Shown piece by piece: positions 46,656-55,630 of a stretch of 64,000 bases of DNA. The stretch's first letter is position 1, and each line of letters begins with the position of its first letter. A program made the position numbers and the translations under genes. The notes beneath the pieces are model-generated. The model did not search any database, was not told the DNA's origin, and was given only the letters and a program-made list of their open reading frames with translations. This stretch comes from an uncultured Acetobacteraceae bacterium (GTDB taxonomy: Bacteria; Pseudomonadota; Alphaproteobacteria; Acetobacterales; Acetobacteraceae): the NCBI GenBank assembly GCA_903895595.1, contig CAITUP010000091.1:124001-188000 (forward strand), in the 5' to 3' direction.

Positions 46656-48008
46656 TCAGTGCCCGCTCCCCACACTTCCGGCCTTCCGTAGCCGCGCATG
46701 CGGGATCGCGAACGCGGCCAGGATCGTGCCGAACCCGATCAGGACCGCCGCCGCCGAGAACCCCGTGTAAATCGTGCCCGTCGCGTCCTTCAGATAACCG
46801 ACCGATGCCGGCCCGAGCAGCCCGCCGAACTGCCCCATCGCGCTGATCAGCGCGATGCCCGCCGCCGCACCTCGGCCTTCCAGCCACACCGGCGGGATCG
46901 TCCAGAAGATCATGAACAGGGAGTACGCGCTGCCCACGGAAATCGCGAGCAGAACGGCTGTCCCGATTACGCTGCCGGACACCAGCGGCAACAGAAGATA
47001 GGCGACCGCCGCCGCCGCGCCCGTGGCGAGCATGTGCCATTTGCGTTCCAGCATCCGGTCGGAGCTGCGGCAGAGCACCAGCACCTCGATCGCGGCGAAC
47101 CCCCAGACAAACATCAGGATATGCGCAGCCTCGGTCACCGATTTCGCGCCAGCCTGTCGCAGCAGGGTCGGGAACCAGACGTTGCTGTTGTTCAGGTAGG
47201 CAGTGGTGAAATATATGAACACCATCAGCCACACGCGCGGACTGGTGAAAACCGCCGTCACGCTGGACGCCACGCCATGTTTATGCGCGGCTCGGTCTGC
47301 CGCCATATCCGCGACGACGATATCCTTCTCTGCCTGCGTGAGGAATTTGGCATTTTCCGGCCGATCGGTCAGCATGAACCACGCGCACAGGCCGAGCAGA
47401 ACGGCGGGCACGCCGTCGATCAGAAACAGCCAGCGCCAGCCGCGCATGCCAAGGAACCCGTCCATCCCATCCATGATCCCGCCCGAGATCGCGCCGCCGA
47501 CGATACCGGCCAAGGGGATACCGACCAGAAACAGGCTGGTCGCGCGACCGCGCTGATGGTTCGGGAACCAGAAGCTTAAATACAGCAGCACGCCGGGGAA
47601 GAACCCGGCCTCGAACGCGCCGAGGAAGAAGCGCTGGATGTAGAACCACGTCTCGTTTTGCGCCCAGGCCATCGAGATCGTGACCAGACCCCACAGCGTC
47701 ATAATGCGCATCAGGGTTTTCGGCGCGCCGATCTTCAGCAGCCATAGGTTGCTGGGAATTTCGAACAGGATGTAACCGACGAAAAAGGCGGATGTGATCA
47801 GGCCGAAGACCGTATCCGACAGTTGCATATCCTTCAGGAATTGCAACTTCGCGTAGCCGATGCTGACACGGTCGAGATAGTTGACGATGTAGCACGCCAG
47901 CAGGAACGGCAGCAGGCGCCATCCGATCTTGCGATAGACGGCGTTATGGTCGGGGACTGCGGTTTCGGTCATCGTCGGAGTCTTCCATTCGTTCGGCGGA
48001 GGCTCCAT
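46656..48008 (-). CDS. MFS transporter, anion:cation symporter (ACS) type
   Basis: A 450-residue, 12-segment carrier. The ACS-family motif LDRVSIGYAK lies in the first segment, with RFFLGAFEAGFFPGVLLYLSFW in segments 4-5. Members import organic anions such as hydroxyphenylacetate, tartrate or phthalate. The start at 48008 is chosen for its very strong ribosome site (AGGAGGTG); the track start is 56 codons earlier. It is divergent from the amidohydrolase gene, 73 bases apart, suggesting a shared substrate pathway. Confidence 0.9.
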   Translation of the reverse strand: MEPPPNEWKTPTMTETAVPDHNAVYRKIGWRLLPFLLACYIVNYLDRVSIGYAKLQFLKDMQLSDTVFGLITSAFFVGYILFEIPSNLWLLKIGAPKTLMRIMTLWGLVTISMAWAQNETWFYIQRFFLGAFEAGFFPGVLLYLSFWFPNHQRGRATSLFLVGIPLAGIVGGAISGGIMDGMDGFLGMRGWRWLFLIDGVPAVLLGLCAWFMLTDRPENAKFLTQAEKDIVVADMAADRAAHKHGVASSVTAVFTSPRVWLMVFIYFTTAYLNNSNVWFPTLLRQAGAKSVTEAAHILMFVWGFAAIEVLVLCRSSDRMLERKWHMLATGAAAAVAYLLLPLVSGSVIGTAVLLAISVGSAYSLFMIFWTIPPVWLEGRGAAAGIALISAMGQFGGLLGPASVGYLKDATGTIYTGFSAAAVLIGFGTILAAFAIPHARLRKAGSVGSGH

Positions 48009-48081
48009 AGCGGGCACCTCCTGGACAAACAACAGCGACAGGCGGACAATCTGCGCAGTCCCCCATCGGAGCCCCGGTACG

Positions 48082-49188
48082 ATGAACGTCCAGGTCACCA
48101 CGCTGCCGCGCGCCACCAACCAGTCCAAGCTGGCGACCGCGGACTGCGACATCCATCCGCAGCGCAGCAACGACAAGCAGCTGCATCCCTACCTGGAAAA
48201 GCGCTGGATCGAGCATATGCAGATGTTCGGCGCCCGCCCGCGTCAGGCGTATCAGGCGGGACCGGCCTACCCGAAGGGGCAGCCCAACGCCTCCCGCCGC
48301 GACGCGTGGCCGCCGGAGGGCGGGCGTCCCGGCAGTTCGCTCCGCTTCATGCGCGAACAGCTGCTGGACCAAAACAACTGCGTCCTCGGTGTGCTGAACC
48401 CGACCGGGGACAACGGACAGGCCTACCAGAACCGGGAGTTCGGCGCCGCCGTCTGCCACGCCATGAACGAATGGGTTCTTAATGAATGGCTTATCCCCGA
48501 ACCGCGCCTGAAAGGCTCGATCGTGGTGCCGTTCGAGGACCCGGAAGCCGCGCTGGCGGAGCTGGAACTCTACGCCGGCGACCCGCGCTTCGTGCAGGTG
48601 CTGATGCTGAACCGCACCGCCGAACCGGCTGGGCAGAAGCGCTATTGGAAGCTTTACGAAGCCGCCGCCGCCGCCAACCTGCCGATCGGCGTCCACGCCT
48701 TCGGCTTCGGCGGGCACCCGTCCAGCGGCTCTGGCTGGCCGTCCTATTATATCGAGGACATGGTCGGCCACGCGCAGTCCTGCCAGACGTTCCTGACATC
48801 CATGGTGATCGAGGGCGTGTTCGAGCGGATCAGGAACTGCAAGCTGGTGCTGGTCGAGGGCGGCTTCGCCTGGCTGCCGTCCCTGGCGTGGCGCCTGGAC
48901 AAGCTATGGAACCGGTTGAAGGTCGAAACACCGCACCTGAAGCATCTGCCGAGCGAATACATCCACGAGCATCTGTGGCTGACGACTCAGCCGATGGAGG
49001 AGCCGGCGAAGCGGGAGCAGGTGCTGGACGCCATCGACTGGATCGGCTGGGACAGACTGCTGTTCGCCACCGACTACCCGCATTGGGACTACGACGACCC
49101 CGATCAGGTCCTGCCGATGCCGGTGGCGGAGGAGAAGAAGCGGGGGTTCTTCCTCAATAATGCGATGAAGCTGTACGGGCAGGGTTAA
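48082..49188 (+). CDS. amidohydrolase family protein (Amidohydro_2 type)
   Basis: This 368-residue TIM-barrel metal-dependent hydrolase or decarboxylase has ADCDIHPQ near the N terminus (one metal His), a second His in IGVHAFGFGG, LVEGGFAWLP and the catalytic Asp in FATDYPHWDYDD. The family includes ACMSD-like decarboxylases and aromatic-acid hydrolases; the substrate here is unknown. Its stop codon overlaps that of the dehydrogenase gene on the other strand in a shared TTAA. Confidence 0.88.
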   Translation: MNVQVTTLPRATNQSKLATADCDIHPQRSNDKQLHPYLEKRWIEHMQMFGARPRQAYQAGPAYPKGQPNASRRDAWPPEGGRPGSSLRFMREQLLDQNNCVLGVLNPTGDNGQAYQNREFGAAVCHAMNEWVLNEWLIPEPRLKGSIVVPFEDPEAALAELELYAGDPRFVQVLMLNRTAEPAGQKRYWKLYEAAAAANLPIGVHAFGFGGHPSSGSGWPSYYIEDMVGHAQSCQTFLTSMVIEGVFERIRNCKLVLVEGGFAWLPSLAWRLDKLWNRLKVETPHLKHLPSEYIHEHLWLTTQPMEEPAKREQVLDAIDWIGWDRLLFATDYPHWDYDDPDQVLPMPVAEEKKRGFFLNNAMKLYGQG

Positions 49189-50159
49189 CCCCGCGGCACC
49201 ACCGTCGGATTGGCCAGCCGCAACGGCTGGCCGGCCGCGTAAGCCGCGATCTGCTCGAACGTCTCGGCGAAATACAGCTCGAAATTGTCCCATTCCGCCC
49301 AGCCCAAATGCGGCGTGCACACCACGTTCGGCATCTTCAAATACGGGTGGTCGCCGTTGACGATCGGTTCCCGATCGTAAACATCCACCGCCGCGTAACC
49401 CGGACGCCCCGCTTGCAATGCCGCCAGCAACGCCCCCGGCGCGATCAGCTCGGCGCGCGAGGTATTCACGATCAGCGCCGTCGGCTTCATCCGAGCCAAA
49501 TCCTCGGTCCCAACGATCCCTCTGGTGTCCGGCCGCAACCGCACATGCAGCGACAGCACGTCGGACTGCTCGAAGAACGCCGCCTTGCTTTCGGCGACAG
49601 AATAGCCTCGTTCCAGCGCCCGCTTGGCCGATTGCGCCTGCCCGTAGACCAGGATTTTCATTCCCAGCCCGGCCCCGGCCTCGGCCACCAGCGAGCCGAT
49701 ATTGCCCAACCCGAAAATCCCCAGCGTGCTGCCGCGCAGCCGGTGCGACAGCGTCATCGGCCATTCGCCTCGCCGCATCCGTTCGGCCTCCAGCACGATA
49801 TTCCGTCGCGCCGCCACCATCAGCGCGACCGTCAGTTCGGCCGGAGCCACCGGAGAGTTGCTCTTCCCCGTCGACACCATCACCCCGTGATCCGTCGCGG
49901 CCGCGTAATCGATCGTCGTGGCGTTCCGCCCCACCAGAGCGATCAGTTTCAGGTTCGGCAGCCGCTCGATCAGCGCCCGCGAAAACGCCACCCGTTCGCG
50001 AATGGATACGATCACGTCGGCCGGTCGCAACCGCTCCACCAACGCCTCGAAATCCGCCGCGGGTTCGCGATGGATCGTGACCGTGTGGCCGGCGATCAGC
50101 TTGTAGCAGTCCAGGCGAGGGACGATGTCCTGGTATTCGTCCGGGATGACAATGTGCAT
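49185..50159 (-). CDS. D-isomer-specific 2-hydroxyacid dehydrogenase
   Basis: A 324-residue NAD-dependent enzyme. The NAD motif GIFGLGNIG is at about 147-155, the catalytic Arg in NTSRAEL, Glu in VYDREPI and His in CTPHLGWAE. It interconverts a 2-oxo acid and a D-2-hydroxyacid. The start at 50159 (MHIVIPDEYQ) has AGGAAAC upstream and fits the family better than the track start six codons earlier. A REP-like pair follows upstream of it. Confidence 0.9.
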   Translation of the reverse strand: MHIVIPDEYQDIVPRLDCYKLIAGHTVTIHREPAADFEALVERLRPADVIVSIRERVAFSRALIERLPNLKLIALVGRNATTIDYAAATDHGVMVSTGKSNSPVAPAELTVALMVAARRNIVLEAERMRRGEWPMTLSHRLRGSTLGIFGLGNIGSLVAEAGAGLGMKILVYGQAQSAKRALERGYSVAESKAAFFEQSDVLSLHVRLRPDTRGIVGTEDLARMKPTALIVNTSRAELIAPGALLAALQAGRPGYAAVDVYDREPIVNGDHPYLKMPNVVCTPHLGWAEWDNFELYFAETFEQIAAYAAGQPLRLANPTVVPRG

Positions 50160-50177
50160 GGGTAGACGTTTCCTCAT

Positions 50178-50254
50178 CCGTCGTGGTCGGGCCTGACCCG
50201 ACCATCTCAGGCCAATTGGATAAAGATGGTCGGGTTACACCCGACCATGACGGG
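50178..50254 (-). repeat. REP-like element, paired hairpins with linker
   Basis: CCGTCGTGGTCGGGCCTGAC hairpin, linker CTCAGGCCAATTGGATAAAG and the second hairpin GATGGTCGGG / CCCGACCATGAC. It sits three bases beyond the stop codon of the TauD-type gene. Confidence 0.88.
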
Positions 50255-50257
50255 GGG

Positions 50258-51163
50258 TCAGTACGGCACCGTCCCTTTGACCACCGTCCGGTGCAACACC
50301 CGCCGATGAGTCCCCATCGCCTCATGCGGCAGCGCGCGGTGCACCAAACACCGGTTGTCCCACAGCACCAGATCCCCCTGCCGCCAGCGGTGCGTGTAAA
50401 CGAACGGCGCTTGAGTCGCGTGCGCCAGTAACCGCCGCATCAGCACCTGCCCGTCCGGCACCGGCCGCCCCACGATGTGCGAGGCATGATTGCCGAGGTA
50501 CAGCACCTTCGCCCCCGTATCCGGATGCGTCCGCACCACCGGATGATCGACCGGCGGCCGTTCGGCCATTTGCTCCGCCGTCGCCGGGCGGCTGTTGGAC
50601 TGGATGCGGCTCGCCTCCCAGCTATGGATCGCGCGCAGCCCCGCGACCAGAACCTTGTCCGCCTCAGGCAGCGCCGCGTAGGCCTTTGCTGTATTCGCGA
50701 ACTGCGTCTCGCCCCCCTTGGGCGGCAATTCGACCGCGTGCAGCATCGTTAGCAGCGACGGCACGGCGTGATAGGACTTGTCGCTATGCCAGTAGTAGTT
50801 GCCGCGCTCCCGCAGCACCTCCGACGGGTTGCCCTCGGAATCGAGGTTCGAAACCGTGTGCACCGGCGCGTAGTTCTTGGCGTCGATCAGTCGGTTGACG
50901 TGCGCGCCCTCGATTTCGCCGAAGTTCAGGGTGAAGGCGTATTGCTGGTCCTTGGTCAGGCTTTGCCCACGGAACACCAGCACCGGATGCGCCTTGAACA
51001 TCGCCAGCAGCCGGTCGCGCTGCGCCTCCGTCAGCGGCTGCGACAAGTCCATATCGGCGATTTCCAGACCGCCGAAATCCTCCAACCGAGCGGTCTCGTC
51101 CGGGCGGGGACCGGTGGGGGGAATGCCATGGGCCGGGCGAGGGGCGTCGATGGTCGCGCTCAT
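50258..51163 (-). CDS. TauD/TfdA family 2-oxoglutarate-dependent dioxygenase
   Basis: A 301-residue Fe(II)/2-oxoglutarate oxygenase. Iron ligands are H126 and D128 in YWHSDKS and H275 in CLVHRAL; an arginine in THRRVLHR binds 2-oxoglutarate. LWDNRCLVHRA is the typical C-terminal motif. Members hydroxylate sulfonates or aryloxy acids, releasing sulfite or phenols. The track ORF starts 234 codons upstream; I start at MSATIDAP with AAAGGCAG before it. It is divergent from an MFS gene, 84 bases apart. Confidence 0.9.
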   Translation of the reverse strand: MSATIDAPRPAHGIPPTGPRPDETARLEDFGGLEIADMDLSQPLTEAQRDRLLAMFKAHPVLVFRGQSLTKDQQYAFTLNFGEIEGAHVNRLIDAKNYAPVHTVSNLDSEGNPSEVLRERGNYYWHSDKSYHAVPSLLTMLHAVELPPKGGETQFANTAKAYAALPEADKVLVAGLRAIHSWEASRIQSNSRPATAEQMAERPPVDHPVVRTHPDTGAKVLYLGNHASHIVGRPVPDGQVLMRRLLAHATQAPFVYTHRWRQGDLVLWDNRCLVHRALPHEAMGTHRRVLHRTVVKGTVPY

Positions 51164-51247
51164 GAGACTGCCTTTCTGAATCGATAAGAGTCTTTCAAAG
51201 CCGCCAGCCCCTGTCAAACCATCGCGGTTCCGGTAGCATGGCGGGCA

Positions 51248-52522
51248 ATGACGGACTCGCCCACGGAAGCAACCGGAACGCCCGGCCCCACACTGCCGCC
51301 CAGCAACGCCGGCTGGCAACGCACGCTTTGGGCCATGGTCGGCATCCAGTTCGTCATGACCGGTGCCATGAGCTTCCTGTCCCCCATCATCCCCCTGATG
51401 CTGCCGCAACTCGGCGTCGAAACCATTGAGGGCATCGACATCTGGGCCGGCCTCATTACTGGATCGACGTCCTTCATCGCGGCCTTCGCATCTCCGATTT
51501 GGGGCCGGGTCGCCGACAAGCACGGGCGCAAGCTGTCGCTGGTCCGGTCCAGCTGCGCCATCGCCTTGTTTACCGGCCTGATGGGACTGGCCACCAACGT
51601 CTGGTGGTTCTTCGGCGCCCGAGCGGTGATGGGGGCGTTCGCGGGGTTCTCGACGTCGGCCATCGCGCTGGTCGCCAGCCAGGTGCCGGAGCGTCGCATC
51701 GGCTACGCCTTGGGCTGGCTCAGCACCGGCCAGATGGTCGGCTCTCTGATCGGCCCTGTCCTGGGCGGCGCTTTGGCAGACATCACCGGCAGTTACCGAG
51801 CGCCGTTCTTCTGGGCCTCCGCCACCACGTTCGGGACCCTGGCGATGGTGTGGTTTTTCGTCCATGAGGACTTTACGCCCCCCAAGGCCAGCACCAAATC
51901 CCGTTCCCTACGCGGCGGCTACGCGCTGCTGACCAGTTCCGGCGCCGTCATGGCGCTGCTGTTCGTGCTGTTGATGGCGCAGTTCGGCGTCCGCACCGTG
52001 CAGCCGGTCGTGACGATCTTCGTGCAGGAGCTGATCGGCTCCCCGCCGCAAATCGCCACGCTGGCGGGGGTCGCGTTCTCCATCACCGGGCTGGCCAACC
52101 TGATGGCGTCCCCGTTTCTGGGCAACCGATCCGACATCATCGGCTACCGCAAAGTCCTGCTCATCTGCCTGCTCGGCGCCACGTTGACCAGCATCCCGCA
52201 GATCTGGGTGAGCAACTACTGGGTCTTCGTGGCCGAACGCTTCGCCGTTGGCCTGTTCATCGGCGGCATCCTGCCGACCGCCAATGCCCTGATCGGCCGC
52301 AGCGTATCGCGAGAGAACCGGGGCACGGTCTACGGCATGACCGCCTCTGCCACGTTCCTGGGCAATTCGCTCGGCCCGCTGACCGGCGGGACCCTGGCGG
52401 CGGGCCTGGGCATCCGCTGGGTGTTCGCGGTCACGGCGCTGCTGATGGCGGTGAACCTGATCTGGGTGTGGTTCACGGTGCCGGAGTATAAGGAAGGGCC
52501 ATCGGGAGAAGCCGCGTCCTGA
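51248..52522 (+). CDS. MFS transporter, drug:H+ antiporter-1 (DHA1) type
   Basis: A 424-residue carrier of about 12 segments. MFS motif A appears as GRVADKHGRKLSL in the loop after segment 2; segment 5 has STGQMVGSLIGPVLGGALAD. DHA1 members usually export small molecules. The divergent position next to the TauD-type gene may mean shared control. The ribosome site is weak. Confidence 0.88.
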   Translation: MTDSPTEATGTPGPTLPPSNAGWQRTLWAMVGIQFVMTGAMSFLSPIIPLMLPQLGVETIEGIDIWAGLITGSTSFIAAFASPIWGRVADKHGRKLSLVRSSCAIALFTGLMGLATNVWWFFGARAVMGAFAGFSTSAIALVASQVPERRIGYALGWLSTGQMVGSLIGPVLGGALADITGSYRAPFFWASATTFGTLAMVWFFVHEDFTPPKASTKSRSLRGGYALLTSSGAVMALLFVLLMAQFGVRTVQPVVTIFVQELIGSPPQIATLAGVAFSITGLANLMASPFLGNRSDIIGYRKVLLICLLGATLTSIPQIWVSNYWVFVAERFAVGLFIGGILPTANALIGRSVSRENRGTVYGMTASATFLGNSLGPLTGGTLAAGLGIRWVFAVTALLMAVNLIWVWFTVPEYKEGPSGEAAS

Positions 52523-52706
52523 AACGCATGGTACTGAAGAAGGCTCCCGCCCGTTCACGAATCCTGGGACGAAAGCTGCGTATTTCCCAGCGTTGTCGTT
52601 CGACGCGACAAACCGAGTTCCCTCCGATCGCCGAACAACACGACTGTTATAATCGACTACGCCACAACCATCGCTCGGACGGCGATATTCGCGATCGCCG
52701 CGATAA

Positions 52707-52818
52707 TACCAACGGACCTAACCATTGACGCACCGGAGTTCGCCACATGGTCATGCTGACGGAGGTCAGCATGACGATTTACCACGCGCCGGTGCGTCAA
52801 TGGTTGGTTCGGTCGGTA
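52707..52818 (+). mobile_element. 112 bp MITE-like element, copy B
   Basis: The ends are TACCAACGGACCTAACCATT and the complement TACCGACCGAACCAACCATT. TAA flanks both sides as a candidate 3 bp duplication. The central hairpin is GTCATGCTGAC / GTCAGCATGAC with loop GGAG. Compared with copy A, one stem pair has changed from C-G to T-A, keeping the pairing. There is no coding capacity. Confidence 0.78.
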
Positions 52819-53277
52819 TAATACCCTCGCCTGTCAACAGATGCGTCAGCCCGATCCGCAGACCGGTTTGGCGTTGGCGCGGGGCAGGGGGTGGGGTAAG
52901 AACGGAGGATGAACAGTCATCGCCCTCCGCCTCCGCCTCCCGTGGCTGCCGTCTGTGTCCGTCGCGTCAATACCGCATGCACCGTGAGCGGTTCGTTCGG
53001 TTGCTCGGGTGTTTCGGTTTTTTTACACGGATGAACACCGATGGCCATGATGGGCGTCGGTGGTGGCGGTTTCGGTGTGTTCCGGCGGCGGGTGGGGTTT
53101 GTCGCGAGTGGTGAGACGGAGTCTCGGATTTCGTGGGTTGAGACGGTTGTGAGACTCCGAGAGCAGTGGTGGTGGGAGTTTCGGGGATGGCGGTCGGTTC
53201 CCGGCGGCAAGACCCGATACAACGTGAGAGATCGCGGTGCCGCGTTTCGCGGGGCCGTGCCGGGATCGGTCCGCGGG

Positions 53278-53316
53278 ATGATCCTCGGGTCAAGTCCGAG
53301 GACGCGCATGACGGGC
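53278..53316. repeat. diverged REP-like hairpin
   Basis: ATGATCCTCGGGTCAAGTCC then GAGGACGCGCATGACGGG: the same layout as the family (hairpin with TCAAG spacer, ending ATGACGGG) but with CCTCGG/CCGAGG arms. Confidence 0.5.
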
Positions 53317-53373
53317 CGGGGCAACACCCCATGCACCGTGAGCTTTTTAGCCGCTTCGGCGCGGCGTTATTCC

Positions 53374-54159
53374 TTATGACGCGGGCGGGAGGTCGACGAT
53401 GAACTCGCTGCCGCCGTAGCCTGCTTCTTCGGGGATCAGGAGTTTCCGGCGGGTGTCGTCGATCTTGGCGGAACGGGGGAGAACGGTGACGACGGTCGAG
53501 GCCTGGGCGGCCGCGATGGCCTCGGCGACGGTGGCGGAGCGGGCCAGTTTCTGCAGGTTCATTTGGGTGGCGAAGACCAGCTTGTAGCGGCCCTCCTCGG
53601 TTCCCTTCAGGGCGTCTTGCGGGGAAATCCAGATGGAATCGACGGACTCGTGCCCATCGTGGACGGCGACGTGTTCGGCCGGGGCCTCGGCGAGGAAGAA
53701 GTGGGTGTCGTAGCGCTTGGGCTGGTTCGCCGGGGTGATCCAGTGGGCGTAGTGGACCAGCAGGTCGGCGGCTGGTTCCAGCCCGTGCGTGGTCAGGATG
53801 GTGCCGAACTCGATCTCGCCGGCGTTCAGCGGGCCGCGATGCTGGTCTTCGACCCGGCGGAGGGTCTCGGCGCCGATCAGGACGGGGCAGAAGGCGGGGC
53901 GGGCGAGCAGGACGCCGCATTCCTCGAAGGTCTCGCGGATGGCGGCGAGCTGGAAGGCGCCGGTCACCGGATCGGGAGCGCCGAGCTGAACGGCGAGGGC
54001 GTGGTCGGAGTCCTCGACACGCCCGCCGGGGAAGACCAGGGCGCCGGAGGCGAAGTCGATCGCATGGTGGCGGACCACCATGAACACTTCCAATCCGTTC
54101 GCCCCGTCCCGCAGCAACAGAATGGTTGCCGCCGGTCGTGCCACTGCTTCTTGCGCCAT
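53374..54159 (-). CDS. Nudix hydrolase (NUDT19-like, with insertion in the Nudix box)
   Basis: A 261-residue protein. FPGGRVEDSD begins the Nudix region, and AAIRETFEECGVLL gives the REUXEEXGU core, separated by a longer stretch than in classical members, as in NUDT7/19-type proteins that act on CoA or related diphosphates. The start at 54159 (MAQEAVARPA, with GGAG upstream) avoids overlap with the glpD end. It follows glpD on the same strand after 40 bases. Confidence 0.85.
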   Translation of the reverse strand: MAQEAVARPAATILLLRDGANGLEVFMVVRHHAIDFASGALVFPGGRVEDSDHALAVQLGAPDPVTGAFQLAAIRETFEECGVLLARPAFCPVLIGAETLRRVEDQHRGPLNAGEIEFGTILTTHGLEPAADLLVHYAHWITPANQPKRYDTHFFLAEAPAEHVAVHDGHESVDSIWISPQDALKGTEEGRYKLVFATQMNLQKLARSATVAEAIAAAQASTVVTVLPRSAKIDDTRRKLLIPEEAGYGGSEFIVDLPPAS

Positions 54160-54199
54160 CGTTCGTGTCTCCGTTTGGCGCCAGGGTAGCGGGCGGGTG

Positions 54200-55630
54200 T
54201 CAGGGCGCAAGATGGCGGGCGAGTCGCTCGGTTTGGGCCGGGGTGAAGCGGAGGCCGAGCTTGGTGCGGCGCCAGAGGATGTCTTCGGCGGTGCGGGCGT
54301 ATTCGTGGCGGACCAGCCAGTCGATTTCGCGCTCGGTCAGGCCGGCGCCGAGGTCTTCGCCGGGGTTTTCCGTCAGTGCGGCCGCGTCGGTACCGTAGGC
54401 GCGGATCAGGCGGCGGGCGGTCGCTGGGGGCAGGGTGGATGTGCGGCGCAGCAGGTCTGCGATGAGGGCGTCCGCGCCGTCCCAGGGGAAGTTACCTCCG
54501 GGGAGGGTCGCGTGTGCGGTCCAGGGCTGTTTCAAGCCGGGGAAGAACGGCGCCAGCTTGGCCATCGCGGCCTCGGCGAGGCGGCGATAGGTGGTGATCT
54601 TGCCGCCGAAGACCGACAGGACCGGGGGCGTGCCGGTCAGTTCCAGGACGTAATCGCGGGTCGCTTCCTGCGCCTTGCTGGCGCCGTCGTCGCGCAAAGG
54701 GCGGACGCCGGCGTAGCGCCAGACGATGTCCTCGCCCGTGACCGGGGTGCGGAGGTAGGTGTTTACGGCGCCGAGCAGATAGGCTTCCTCGGAGGGGGAG
54801 ATGGCGACGGTGCGCGGGTCGCCCGTGTAGTCCTCGTCGGTGGTTCCGATCAGGGTAAAATCGTCCTGGTAGGGGATGGCGAAGCAGACCCGGCCATCGG
54901 CGTTCTGGAAGATGAAGGCGTGCTCGCCGGGGAAGAGGCGGCGGGTGACGATGTGGCTGCCTTTGACCAGACGGACCCGCGTGGGGGCGTTTTGCGCCGC
55001 GACGCCGGACAGGACCTGGGACACCCAAGGGCCGGCGGCGTTGACCAGGACTCGGGCGCGGGCTTCCTGGCCGGGGTCCAGCGTCAGGGACCAGACGCCG
55101 TCCACGGGCCGAGCGGCGAGGCAGCGTGTGCGGGTGCGGATGTCGGCGCCGCGGAGGGCGGCGTCGCGGGCGGTCAGCACGACCAGCCGCGCGTCGTCCA
55201 CCCAGCAGTCGGAGTATTCGAAGCCGCGCGGGAAGCCGGGTTTCAGCGCTCCGTCGGACAGGGCGACGGAGCGGGTGGGTGGCAGCAGCTTCCGTCCGCC
55301 CAAATGGTCATACAGGAACAGCCCCGCCCGGATCGTCCACCAGGGCCGCAAACCGGCATGGTGCGGCAGGACGAAGCGCATGGGGCGCACCAGATGCGGG
55401 GCGGCTCGGAGCAGGATTTCGCGTTCGGTCAGAGCCTCCCGCACCAGGCGGAATTCGTAATGCTCCAGATAGCGCAGCCCGCCGTGGATCAGCTTGGTGG
55501 AGGCCGAGGATGTGGCGCCCGCCAGATCGCCTTGCTCCAGCAGGAGAACGGACAGGCCGCGTCCGGCGGCGTCGCGGGCGATGCCGGCGCCGTTGATCCC
55601 GCCGCCGATGACCGCGACGTCGAAGATCAC
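54200..55630 (-). CDS. glpD: aerobic glycerol-3-phosphate dehydrogenase GlpD
   Basis: A 476-residue FAD-dependent, membrane-associated enzyme that oxidises glycerol 3-phosphate to dihydroxyacetone phosphate and passes electrons to quinone. The FAD motif VAVIGGGINGAGIARDAAGR is at the N terminus, then SSASTKLIHGGLRYLEHYEF, a GlpD hallmark, and FGGKITTYRRLAE. The start is a GTG at 55630 overlapping the TGA of the CBS-BON gene (GTGA). The track ORF extends through that gene. No glpK or glpF is nearby. Confidence 0.92.
   Translation of the reverse strand: MIFDVAVIGGGINGAGIARDAAGRGLSVLLLEQGDLAGATSSASTKLIHGGLRYLEHYEFRLVREALTEREILLRAAPHLVRPMRFVLPHHAGLRPWWTIRAGLFLYDHLGGRKLLPPTRSVALSDGALKPGFPRGFEYSDCWVDDARLVVLTARDAALRGADIRTRTRCLAARPVDGVWSLTLDPGQEARARVLVNAAGPWVSQVLSGVAAQNAPTRVRLVKGSHIVTRRLFPGEHAFIFQNADGRVCFAIPYQDDFTLIGTTDEDYTGDPRTVAISPSEEAYLLGAVNTYLRTPVTGEDIVWRYAGVRPLRDDGASKAQEATRDYVLELTGTPPVLSVFGGKITTYRRLAEAAMAKLAPFFPGLKQPWTAHATLPGGNFPWDGADALIADLLRRTSTLPPATARRLIRAYGTDAAALTENPGEDLGAGLTEREIDWLVRHEYARTAEDILWRRTKLGLRFTPAQTERLARHLAP

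Larger units (their letters stand above)
52523..53373. other. 851 bp intergenic region with a MITE and degenerate repeats
   Basis: No gene is supported; the ORFs here have strongly skewed, low-complexity translations. It holds a MITE-like element (52707-52818), a direct repeat of CATGCACCGTGAGC at 52976 and 53330, an inverted repeat CGGAGTCTC/GAGACTCCG at 53117 and 53151, the degenerate ACACGGATGAACACCGATGG near 53022 and a diverged REP-like hairpin at 53278. It looks like a graveyard of dispersed repeats. Confidence 0.65.

Noticed and set aside
53041-53379. 112-codon ORF in the repeat-rich gap
   Set aside because: Low-complexity Gly/Arg/Trp translation, no ribosome site, and made of dispersed repeats.
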